Shown piece after piece: positions 52,593-60,201 of a stretch of DNA of 61,913 nt (position 1 is its first letter; every line of letters begins with the position of its first letter). Made by a program: the position numbers and the translations under genes. The notes under the pieces are model-generated. The model worked only from the letters and a program-made list of their open reading frames with translations, was not told the origin of the DNA and ran no database searches. Source of the DNA: Pseudomonadota bacterium (GTDB taxonomy: Bacteria > Pseudomonadota > Alphaproteobacteria > Caulobacterales > Caulobacteraceae); assembly GCA_021808285.1 (NCBI GenBank), contig JAKBBV010000011.1, positions 1 through 61,913 of the forward strand. Direction: 5' to 3'.

Positions 52593-53727
52593 GAGCGCAA
52601 ACCTAGACCACACACACCCTCCGGGCGCCAGTCCGCTAACGCCCATCCTCACGGTTCTGGGCATCGAAACGAGCTGTGATGAAACCGCCGCGGCTGTGGT
52701 GCGGGTTGGCCCTGGCGACACTGTGACGGTCATGTCCTCCCGCGTGCTGAGCCAGAACCAAGCGCATGCTCCGTTCGGCGGAGTGGTGCCGGAAATCGCC
52801 GCCCGCGCGCATGTGGAAAGTGTCGACGATCTTGCCGCCGAAGCTCTGTCGGAGGCTGGGCTCAAGGCTGTAGATCTGGATGGGATCGCCGCCACGGCCG
52901 GGCCGGGCCTGATCGGCGGGGTGATGGTCGGCCTGTCTTTCGCCAAGGCCATGGCGTTGGCGCTAGGAAAGCCCTTGGTGGCCGTCAACCATCTCGAGGG
53001 CCACGCCCTCTCCGCCCGTCTGTCCGGCTCAGTCCCCTACCCTTTTCTTTTGCTTCTCGTCTCAGGCGGCCATTGCCAGCTCCTGGAGGTCAACGGCGTA
53101 GGCGACTGCCGACGCCTGGGCAGCACCATCGACGACGCCGCCGGAGAGGCCTTTGACAAGATTGGGGTCTGCCTGGGTCTGCCCTATCCGGCCGGTCCAG
53201 CGCTTGAGCGGCTGGCGCTGGGCGGCGACGCCAGCCGCTTTCACCTCCCTGTGGCGCTTAAGGGGCGGAAAGGTTGCGATTTCTCCTTCTCTGGCCTCAA
53301 GACGGCTGCGGCGCGGCTGGCCGAGACTCTCCACGACGACGAGGGGCGGCGCGATCTCGCCGCCGCCGCGCAGAAGGCCATCGCCGAACAGCTGGTCGAA
53401 CGCTCGGCCCGGGCCATGACGCTGTTCGCTCAAAACCATGCCCGTTGGGATCGGCGCTTCGTGGTCGCGGGTGGGGTGGCCGCCAATTCGCACCTCAGAG
53501 CGCGGCTCCAGAGCCTTTGCGCTTCGGAAGGATTCAGCTTCACCGCGCCGCCGCTCGTCTATTGCACCGACAACGCCGCCATGATTGCCCTGGCCGGGGC
53601 GGAACGCTTGTCCGTGGGATTCGTCGATGCTCTGGACGTCCCGGCGCGGCCGCGCTGGCCCCTGGACGAGACAGCCGCCCGTGAAGACCCGACCCACAAG
53701 GCCGGACGCAAGGGAGCCAAGGCGTGA
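52591..53727 (+). CDS. tsaD: tRNA threonylcarbamoyladenosine synthase subunit TsaD
   Basis: The 378-residue catalytic subunit of the t6A complex. [19 protein letters not shown] near residue 18, the [14 protein letters not shown] metal-binding His pair, [14 protein letters not shown] and the [20 protein letters not shown] block are typical. Start ATG at 52591 (no later in-frame ATG/GTG/TTG before the family start); the start overlaps hemC's start codon on the other strand. Stop overlaps gpsA's start by 4 bp. Confidence 0.96.
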   Translation: MSANLDHTHPPGASPLTPILTVLGIETSCDETAAAVVRVGPGDTVTVMSSRVLSQNQAHAPFGGVVPEIAARAHVESVDDLAAEALSEAGLKAVDLDGIAATAGPGLIGGVMVGLSFAKAMALALGKPLVAVNHLEGHALSARLSGSVPYPFLLLLVSGGHCQLLEVNGVGDCRRLGSTIDDAAGEAFDKIGVCLGLPYPAGPALERLALGGDASRFHLPVALKGRKGCDFSFSGLKTAAARLAETLHDDEGRRDLAAAAQKAIAEQLVERSARAMTLFAQNHARWDRRFVVAGGVAANSHLRARLQSLCASEGFSFTAPPLVYCTDNAAMIALAGAERLSVGFVDALDVPARPRWPLDETAAREDPTHKAGRKGAKA

Positions 53728-54713
53728 GGCCCGTCGGGGTGATCGGTGGGGGGGCGTGGGGTACGGCCCTGGCCCAGGTGTGCGCGCGGGCGGGACTTGA
53801 AACGGTGCTTTGGGCGCGCGAGGGGGAGGTAGTGAGCGCCATCGCCACGAGACGTGAAAACGCCCGCTTCCTACCCGGCGTGCGACTCGATGATCGCATC
53901 ATGGCCACCACGGAGCCGAGGGACCTTTCCGAACTCGATCTCCTGTTCGCCGTCTCCCCGGCCCAGCACTTCCGCGCCACTTTGACCCTCCTACGCCCGA
54001 GCCTTCGGCCTGAGGCGACGGTGGTGATCTGCGCCAAGGGTATCGAGTCGAGCTCGCTGAAACTGATGTCCGAGGTTCTGAGCGACGCCCTACCCCATGC
54101 CCGACCCGCCGTGCTCTCAGGTCCAAGCTTTGCAGAAGAGGTGGCCAGAGGGCTTCCTACAGCCGTCACCCTCGCCGCGCCGACCGACGCTGACGGTCAA
54201 CGTATCGCCCGCGTGATCGCTGGTCCTAATTTTCGGCCCTACCTTTCCACCGACATGATCGGCGCTCAAGCGGGAGGATCGGTGAAGAACGTCCTGGCGA
54301 TCGCTTGCGGCGTCGCGGAGGGCCGGTCCCTGGGCGCCAGCGCCAAGGCCGCCCTGATCACCCGCGGCTTCGCCGAGATGACACGTCTGGCCGTAGCCCT
54401 CGGTGCGGCTCCAGAAACACTTGCGGGCCTCTGCGGCCTCGGCGATCTCGTCCTGACCTGCGGCTCACCCCAGTCTCGCAATATGAGCCTCGGCCTGGCC
54501 CTGGGCCACGGGCAGAGCGCGTGGGACGCCCTCGCCGGCCGCCTCACGGTCGCCGAGGGGGCGGAGTCTGCGCCGGCCGTGGCCGCACTCGCCGACCGTC
54601 TGGGCGTGGAGGCTCCAATCTGCGAGGCCGTAGCGGCGATCCTCGACGGCAGCCTGGATGTGGACGCCGCCATGGCCCGCCTACTTTCGCGCCCCCTGCG
54701 CACCGAGGCATGA
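53724..54713 (+). CDS. gpsA: Glycerol-3-phosphate dehydrogenase [NAD(P)+]
   Basis: A 329-residue enzyme that makes sn-glycerol-3-phosphate from DHAP for phospholipids. [21 protein letters not shown] (NAD binding), [55 protein letters not shown] (catalytic Lys), and [19 protein letters not shown] are the family blocks. The start is GTG at 53724 overlapping the tsaD stop (GTGA). Confidence 0.96.
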   Translation: MRPVGVIGGGAWGTALAQVCARAGLETVLWAREGEVVSAIATRRENARFLPGVRLDDRIMATTEPRDLSELDLLFAVSPAQHFRATLTLLRPSLRPEATVVICAKGIESSSLKLMSEVLSDALPHARPAVLSGPSFAEEVARGLPTAVTLAAPTDADGQRIARVIAGPNFRPYLSTDMIGAQAGGSVKNVLAIACGVAEGRSLGASAKAALITRGFAEMTRLAVALGAAPETLAGLCGLGDLVLTCGSPQSRNMSLGLALGHGQSAWDALAGRLTVAEGAESAPAVAALADRLGVEAPICEAVAAILDGSLDVDAAMARLLSRPLRTEA

Positions 54714-54817
54714 CCCAGAGACTCATCGCGCTGAGCGTAACGGCGAGGGCTTGGCGCGGCGAGGGAACGGACTCATTTGTCAGGATCCAACCCCGGGCCA
54801 TTCCCAAGGAGAAACCC

Positions 54818-55105
54818 ATGCCGCGCTTCACCCTTCTCTGTAGCGACAAACCCGGGGCGCTTGAGTTGCGCATGGCCACGCGCGAGGCGCACCTCGCCTT
54901 TGTTCACGATCATCTCCAGGGCATTCGCGCGGCCGGCCCTCTGCTCGATGCCGAGGGGAATATGAATGGCTCCTTCTTTCTCATCGACGCCGAGGACGCC
55001 GCAGCGGTCGAGGCCTTCAGCCAAGCCGACCCCTATCGGCGGGCGGGTCTCTTCGAGCGTGTGGAGATCCGCTGTTGGCGTCAGAGCGTGGGCGAACCGA
55101 TTTGA
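54818..55105 (+). CDS. YciI-family protein
   Basis: A 95-residue YciI-like protein (dimeric ferredoxin fold): MPRFTLLCSDKPGALELRMA, then REAHLAFVHDHLQG with the conserved His, GPLLDAEGNMNGSFFLIDA and QADPYRRAGLFERVEIRCW. AAGGAG at 54806-54811 precedes the ATG. The family is often fused to other domains and its catalytic role is unsettled. Followed 43 bp later by a Rieske-type gene, a common pairing. Confidence 0.88.
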   Translation: MPRFTLLCSDKPGALELRMATREAHLAFVHDHLQGIRAAGPLLDAEGNMNGSFFLIDAEDAAAVEAFSQADPYRRAGLFERVEIRCWRQSVGEPI

Positions 55106-55148
55106 CGGTCGCCGGACGCCCTCACGCGGATTTGCGGAGCCATTCGCC

Positions 55149-55526
55149 TTGACCCCCGCGCCCTCGGAGGCGCCGCGCCGACGACCGGCTCAACCGCTGC
55201 CTGGCGCCCGGCTTTGCGCCCTAAGCGACCTCGCCGATCCCGGCGCCAAGGGCTTTCTGTTTCGCGAGGGTGACCGGTTGTTCCAGGGCTTCGTGGTGCG
55301 CAAAGGGGACGGGATAAAGGGGTTCCTCGACCGCTGTCCGCATGCCGGCTTCCCCCTGGCCCTGGTCCCGGACCGCTACCTGACGCGCGAGAAAGACCTG
55401 ATCATCTGCGCATCTCACGGGGCGCTCTTCCGCCTCGATGGCCTCTGTATCGGCGGCCCCTGCGCCGGAGCGCGGCTGCTGTCCTGGCCGGTGGGGCTGG
55501 ACCAGGGCTGGGTCGTCGCAGCCTGA
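55149..55526 (+). CDS. Rieske [2Fe-2S] protein, small ferredoxin type
   Basis: About 125 residues. The cluster ligands are in DRCPHAGFPL and IICASHGALF (C-x-H and C-x-x-H), as in Rieske ferredoxins of the arene-dioxygenase/NirD kind. The best start is TTG at 55149; an in-frame ATG is lacking nearby. The N-terminal Pro/Arg-rich stretch (PAPSEAPRRRPAQPLPG) is unlike the core. Partner oxygenase is not adjacent. Confidence 0.82.
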   Translation: MTPAPSEAPRRRPAQPLPGARLCALSDLADPGAKGFLFREGDRLFQGFVVRKGDGIKGFLDRCPHAGFPLALVPDRYLTREKDLIICASHGALFRLDGLCIGGPCAGARLLSWPVGLDQGWVVAA

Positions 55527-55543
55527 CCGGCATCACGAGCACC

Positions 55544-56806
55544 CTATAGAACCATCCCCTGAACTACGGCCTTGAGGCGCTCCATGACCGAGAGCTTGTC
55601 GTTGGGAAAATCCTGGTCAACCCACCAAGCCTCCACCTCCCGCAGCACCCGGCCGATCAGGGGCCCTGACGGAACACCCGCCGCGGCAACCTCCTCGCCG
55701 CTTAGGGGCAGCCTCGGCGGCGTCCAGGCCTCGCCCATGGGCAAGAGTGCGCGCCATTGAGCCGCCGCCGCCGGGCGAGAGGATTCGGCCCAGGTCAACA
55801 AAACCCGGTCATGAAAGGTCTTGGCGCCCAGACCATAAACGAGGCGGCGCGTTTCTTTCGGACCCATCCACGAAACCAGTCCGGGCGTCGGCGTCACCGC
55901 GTCCTGAAGGCGCGCCGTCTGGGCCCGGGAAAGACGCAGAGCTCCGGCTACAGACCGGGCGGTCGAGGGGTCGGGACGCAAAAGGGCCGCGAGTCTCAGC
56001 AAGGCGTCGGCCTGGAACAGCACCTCGCTTTCGATCCGCACCAGCGCCTCGAAGCGGGCAAGGTCGTCGACATCCGGAATCAGGCGCTTCAGGACCCCAC
56101 ATGAGGCCATCAACCGCACCGCCTCGCGCGGGTCCTCCGCCGCCAACAGTTTAAGAATTTCCTGAGCGACCCGTTCGGCCGACAGCCCCTGCACCAGATC
56201 GGCCAGGTCACCGCAGGCGGTCAGGGCCGCCGCGTCCGGCTCCGCGCGGCCGTACCACGCCAGAAAACGGAAATAGCGGACGATCCGAAGGGCGTCCTCT
56301 CGGATTCTTTGAGCCGGATCGCCAACGAAGATGATTCGCCCGGACCTAGCGTCGGCCACCCCCTCACCTGTAGGGTCGTAGATGTGCCCCTGACGATCCG
56401 CATAAAGGGCATTGAGGCGGAAGTCGCGGCGTGCGGCATCCTGCGTCCAGCTGTCTGTGAAGGCCACGACAGCGCGCCGCCCGTCCGTTTCAACGTCACG
56501 GCGCAACGTGGTGATTTCGAAGCTCCGCCCCTTGACCACGGCGGTGATCGTACCGTGGTCGATCCCTGTGGGAAGAGCACGCACGCCCTTGTGTTCCAAG
56601 GCGGCGAGGACTCGCTCCGGAAGCAAGCTCGTGGCGATGTCGATATCCTGGATGGGGCGTCCGATCAGGGCATTGCGCACGCACCCGCCGACGAAGCGGG
56701 CGCAGTCCGCACCGCCGTCCGCCTCAAGGGCGTCTAGGACGGCGAGCGTCGCCGGATCAGCGCGCCAGGTCTGGAAGGGAAGAACGGCGACCTGAGCCTC
56801 GTTCAT
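55544..56806 (-). CDS. cca: CCA tRNA nucleotidyltransferase
   Basis: A 420-residue class II (poly(A) polymerase-type) nucleotidyltransferase that adds or repairs 3' CCA. The catalytic block FVGGCVRNALIGRPIQDIDIA carries DxD, followed by RRDFRLNALYADRQGHIYDP and the KH-like ARIVRYFRFLAWYG helix region. ATG at 56806 overlaps the NUDIX stop (4 bp). The encoded CCA on the nearby tRNA-Thr means the enzyme acts mainly in repair for that tRNA. Confidence 0.94.
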   Translation of the reverse strand: MNEAQVAVLPFQTWRADPATLAVLDALEADGGADCARFVGGCVRNALIGRPIQDIDIATSLLPERVLAALEHKGVRALPTGIDHGTITAVVKGRSFEITTLRRDVETDGRRAVVAFTDSWTQDAARRDFRLNALYADRQGHIYDPTGEGVADARSGRIIFVGDPAQRIREDALRIVRYFRFLAWYGRAEPDAAALTACGDLADLVQGLSAERVAQEILKLLAAEDPREAVRLMASCGVLKRLIPDVDDLARFEALVRIESEVLFQADALLRLAALLRPDPSTARSVAGALRLSRAQTARLQDAVTPTPGLVSWMGPKETRRLVYGLGAKTFHDRVLLTWAESSRPAAAAQWRALLPMGEAWTPPRLPLSGEEVAAAGVPSGPLIGRVLREVEAWWVDQDFPNDKLSVMERLKAVVQGMVL

Positions 56807-57450
56807 GGTTCGCTCCCGCCGTGCAGACGTTCGCTCAGGGCCCTGAGCATCCCCGCCGTCGCTCCCCAGATGAGCTGTCCGCCCCATTCCATCGCGTAGT
56901 AGCGTCGAAGGTCGCCCGCCGGGCTGCGGCCCTCGCGCGTCTCCCATCGGTCCAGGTCCATGAGCACGGCAAAGGGCGCCTCGAAGATGGCCGCCACCTC
57001 GCCAGGATTGGCGCGCAGGACGATGTCCGGCGAAGCGAAGCCGACCACCGGCGTCACGTGATAGGCCGTGATCGTGCGATAGGGAGTGGACAGCCCGATC
57101 AGCTCCACCGCACTTCGGGGCAGGCCGACCTCTTCCTCCGCCTCGCGCACGGCGGCCTGAGGGGCGCTTTCCCCGGGTTCGCAACGGCCACCGGGAAGCG
57201 CCACCTGACCGGTGTGTTGGCGCAGGCCCTCGGCGCGGCGGGTCAGGACCACGCTCGCACCTTCGGCGCGTTCACGAAGGCAGATGAGCACTGCGGCGGG
57301 GGCGGGCTCGTCTTGTAGGTGATCGGCCACGGGAGGCGGCCCCAGATCAAGATCCGAGTGCGCCGCCACGGCGGCGGAGTCCCGGGTCAAGGGATCAAGC
57401 CGGCCGACCAACAAGTCACGGAGGGTTCCGGCCGCGGAGAAAGCGTCCAT
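56803..57450 (-). CDS. NUDIX hydrolase, CoA pyrophosphatase-like
   Basis: A 215-residue NUDIX protein. The Nudix box is GGRCEPGESAPQAAVREAEEEVGL (consensus G-x5-E-x7-REUxEExGU). LRQHTGQVALPGG just upstream is the CoA-pyrophosphatase (NUDT7/8-like) extension, and AYHVTPVVGF follows. Most likely removes 3',5'-ADP from CoA or acyl-CoA. 6 bp after DUF1285 stop; its stop overlaps cca. Confidence 0.89.
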   Translation of the reverse strand: MDAFSAAGTLRDLLVGRLDPLTRDSAAVAAHSDLDLGPPPVADHLQDEPAPAAVLICLRERAEGASVVLTRRAEGLRQHTGQVALPGGRCEPGESAPQAAVREAEEEVGLPRSAVELIGLSTPYRTITAYHVTPVVGFASPDIVLRANPGEVAAIFEAPFAVLMDLDRWETREGRSPAGDLRRYYAMEWGGQLIWGATAGMLRALSERLHGGSEP

Positions 57451-57456
57451 GGGGCG

Positions 57457-58035
57457 TCAGTCCCCATCGTCCGCGGGTCCGACCTCGAACCAGGCCCCGC
57501 CAGACCTGACGGCCATGACGGACCGGGCCTGAGTCTCCCGCCGCTCGGCGAGTTCGATAAGTTCATAGAAGACAGGTCTGACGATCAGGGCCTCCAGACC
57601 CCGACGGACATGGACGTACGGTCGCGGCTCGCCGTCAGCGGCCATGTCGACCCGGATGGGATTATCAGGACCAGCCTCGACCTCGTCGCCCACATTGGTC
57701 GTGAAAGTCAGCACGGCGTCCCCCCGCGCATTGGTTCCCGCATCGAGTCGGATCGCGATGAACGGCGCATCCTCAACCTGGATTTTCAGTTTCTCGACTG
57801 GGGTGACGAGGTGGAAGCCGTCGGGGTCCTTGCGCAGAACCGAGGCGAACAGACGCACCAAGCCCTCCCGGCCTATCGGCGTACCCTCATGAAACCAAAG
57901 GCCATTGGCCTTGATAACAATATCGATGTCTCCGCAATGGGACGGATTCCAAAGATGGACGGGTGGGATGCCCCGGCCCTCCCCGGCGGCGGCGATCACG
58001 CCATCCAGTCCCAGAACCCGTTCCGCTTGGCTCAT
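57457..58035 (-). CDS. DUF1285-family protein
   Basis: A 192-residue protein of the alphaproteobacterial DUF1285 family: PPVHLWNPSHCGDIDIVIKANG, LWFHEGTPIGREGLVRLFASVLRKDPDG, FHLVTPVEKLKIQVEDAPFIA and VRRGLEALIVRPVFYELIELAE. Structure-based work suggests a ligand-binding beta fold, function unknown. Six bp before the NUDIX gene, in one leftward operon with it and cca. Confidence 0.9.
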   Translation of the reverse strand: MSQAERVLGLDGVIAAAGEGRGIPPVHLWNPSHCGDIDIVIKANGLWFHEGTPIGREGLVRLFASVLRKDPDGFHLVTPVEKLKIQVEDAPFIAIRLDAGTNARGDAVLTFTTNVGDEVEAGPDNPIRVDMAADGEPRPYVHVRRGLEALIVRPVFYELIELAERRETQARSVMAVRSGGAWFEVGPADDGD

Positions 58036-58089
58036 GGACGAGAGTTAGGCCGCCTCGCCCGCGGGCTCAAGTTTCGTCGATGATTCAGT

Positions 58090-58629
58090 TCAAGCTCGAC
58101 GGACGACGCCGGCGAGAGGCGCTCCAACCGGACCTGAAAGCCGCAAGGCCATCATCCGGTCCGGATCCACTGGCCCTGGCAAGGCGATGTTCGCGGCGAG
58201 ATGCCGTGAAAAGCCCAGCGGCCCAAAAAAGGGCTCGTCCCCAACGAGCACGACGAAGGTCCCCTCCGCTCCGCGAGCCGCCTCGACGGCGGCCAGGACC
58301 AAAGCCGCGCCCAGTCCCTGACCGCGGAAGGCGGGATCCACAGCGATCGGGCCCAGCAGAAGGCCCTCCTCGTCGCCGACGACCAAAGGCCAGAGTCGGA
58401 CGCAGCCTGCCAGCCCCCGGGAGTTCGGGCGGGCCGCCACTCGGCTCGAGGACGAGGCCGCGACATCCCCTTCGCGTAAACGCTCCACCGCCTTCACGTA
58501 TCGGCCCGGTCCGAAGGCGTCAGAGACCAGCCGGTCAACTTCGGGACCATCCGCGCGGGTCTCCGCCCGGATCGTCCAGGGACAACCGATCTCAACAGGG
58601 TTTTGCGGCGGGTTGAGGACGAGCGTCAT
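58090..58629 (-). CDS. GNAT-family N-acetyltransferase
   Basis: A 179-residue GNAT. N-terminal IRAETRADGPEVDRLVSDAFG is a common opening; the acetyl-CoA binding motif is LLGPIAVDPAFRGQGLGAALV (Q/R-x-x-G-x-G/A) and FVVLVGDEPFFGPLGFSRHLA follows. It resembles predicted YhbS-type acetyltransferases. Start ATG at 58629 chosen. Lies just upstream of the divergent MFS gene. Confidence 0.88.
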   Translation of the reverse strand: MTLVLNPPQNPVEIGCPWTIRAETRADGPEVDRLVSDAFGPGRYVKAVERLREGDVAASSSSRVAARPNSRGLAGCVRLWPLVVGDEEGLLLGPIAVDPAFRGQGLGAALVLAAVEAARGAEGTFVVLVGDEPFFGPLGFSRHLAANIALPGPVDPDRMMALRLSGPVGAPLAGVVRRA

Positions 58630-58739
58630 GAGCGGCGCGCGGTTAGGGCGCGCCTTATCGGGAGTCAATCTCAGATGTCTCCCGCACAATGGCGCGATGT
58701 GCGATTGCGCTAGTCCCAAGACGCCGCTAAGCGCCCATC

Positions 58740-59990
58740 ATGAACGAGACGACGGGACGCGTCGCCGAGGCCCGAGCCTTGCTGGCGGAGGCTGACTATC
58801 TCCGTTTCTGGGCCTCACGATTCCTCGGCAGCCTGGGCGTCCAGATTCAGAGCGTCACCATGGGATGGGAGGTTTACAGCCTTTCCCGCCGGTCCCTGTC
58901 CGTCGGCGCTTCGGCCCTGAATGTCAGCCTGATAGGGCTGGTCACCTTCGCCCCGCTCTTCCTGCTCGCCCTGCCGGCGGGGGAGACAGCGGATCGACAC
59001 GACCGTCGCCGTATCCTGCTCACCTGCTATGGCGTGGAGAGTCTGGCCGTCGCGACCCTAGCTGCGGCGGCCTTTTCCGGTCGAGCCAGCGTCGTCCTCC
59101 TGCTGGGTCTCGCCGTGGTGTTCGGCGCCTCGCGATCCTTCTTCGGACCCGCCAACACCGCCCTGGGGCCGATGCTGGTTCCCCGGTCCCTGTTGCCTCG
59201 GGCCATCGCGTTCAACTCTCTGGCTTGGCAGTCGGCCTCTATCGCCGGGCCGGCGCTGGGCGGGCTGCTCATCGTGGCCTCGCCTGGTGCTGCCTACTTG
59301 AGCACTCTGGCTCTGTATCTCGCCGCGGCGCTCAACCTTTTCGCCATCCGGCGCAATACTGCGCCCATGGTTCAGGCGGGCTCGCGGCTCGCGCTGGTTC
59401 GCGAGGGCCTGGCCTATGTCTGGCGTCAGAAGGTCGTCTTTGGCGCGATTTCGCTCGACCTGGCCGCTGTCATTCTTGGCGGGGCCACAGCGCTATTGCC
59501 TGCGTTCGCGCGTGATGTGCTAAGAATCGGCGCTCCAGGCTTTGGTCTCTTGCGCGCCTCTCCGGCCATAGGCGCCACGCTCGTGGGCCTGGTTCTCGCC
59601 GCGGCTCCCATCCGCAGACACGCAGGCGTCATCATGTTCTGCGGCGTCGCCGTCTATGGCGCAGCCACTGTCGTGTTCGGCGACTCCAATGTCTTGTGGT
59701 TGTCCTCGATCGCTATGGTCGTTCTCGGCGGGGCGGACATGTTGAGCGTCTTTGTGCGCCAGACCCTCGTTCAGCTGGTCACGCCCGATGCCATGCGCGG
59801 CCGTGTCGGCGCGGTGTCCGGCCTGTTTGTCGGCGCCTCCAACGAGCTGGGAGAGTTTGAGAGCGGACTCGCAGCCCGCTTCCTGGGCGTTGTGGGCGCC
59901 GCGGTGTTCGGTGGATGGGGGGCTCTGGCCGTGACGGGTCTTTGGTCCTGGGCATTCCCGGATCTGAGGCGGGCGGATCGACTGGAGTAG
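58740..59990 (+). CDS. MFS transporter, EntS/MFS_3-like
   Basis: A 416-residue multi-helix protein. FWASRFLGSLGVQIQSVTMGWEVY at helix 1, ALPAGETADRHDRRRILLTCY as motif A, LGPMLVPRSLLPRAIAFNSLAWQ, then QLVTPDAMRGRVGAVSGLFVGASNELGEFESG; these match the enterobactin-exporter-like MFS_3 group. Substrate unknown; probably efflux. Starts 110 bp from the GNAT start on the other strand. Confidence 0.9.
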   Translation: MNETTGRVAEARALLAEADYLRFWASRFLGSLGVQIQSVTMGWEVYSLSRRSLSVGASALNVSLIGLVTFAPLFLLALPAGETADRHDRRRILLTCYGVESLAVATLAAAAFSGRASVVLLLGLAVVFGASRSFFGPANTALGPMLVPRSLLPRAIAFNSLAWQSASIAGPALGGLLIVASPGAAYLSTLALYLAAALNLFAIRRNTAPMVQAGSRLALVREGLAYVWRQKVVFGAISLDLAAVILGGATALLPAFARDVLRIGAPGFGLLRASPAIGATLVGLVLAAAPIRRHAGVIMFCGVAVYGAATVVFGDSNVLWLSSIAMVVLGGADMLSVFVRQTLVQLVTPDAMRGRVGAVSGLFVGASNELGEFESGLAARFLGVVGAAVFGGWGALAVTGLWSWAFPDLRRADRLE

Positions 59991-60201
59991 AGACGGAGCC
60001 CGGATGGCCCCCGAGGCGGCCTATACCAAAGCATAGACCCGCCCCTACTCGTTCATGCCCGCGCCTTCCCAATGCAGTTTGGCTCATCGCCTCCCGACCC
60101 TTTATTGAAACCGGGTCCTTACAGGCCTGACGACGAGATCATGCGTGCGAGCGGACACCCCACCTTGCAGGTCCCCGATCCCGGGGCGACCGGAGTCGCA
60201 C

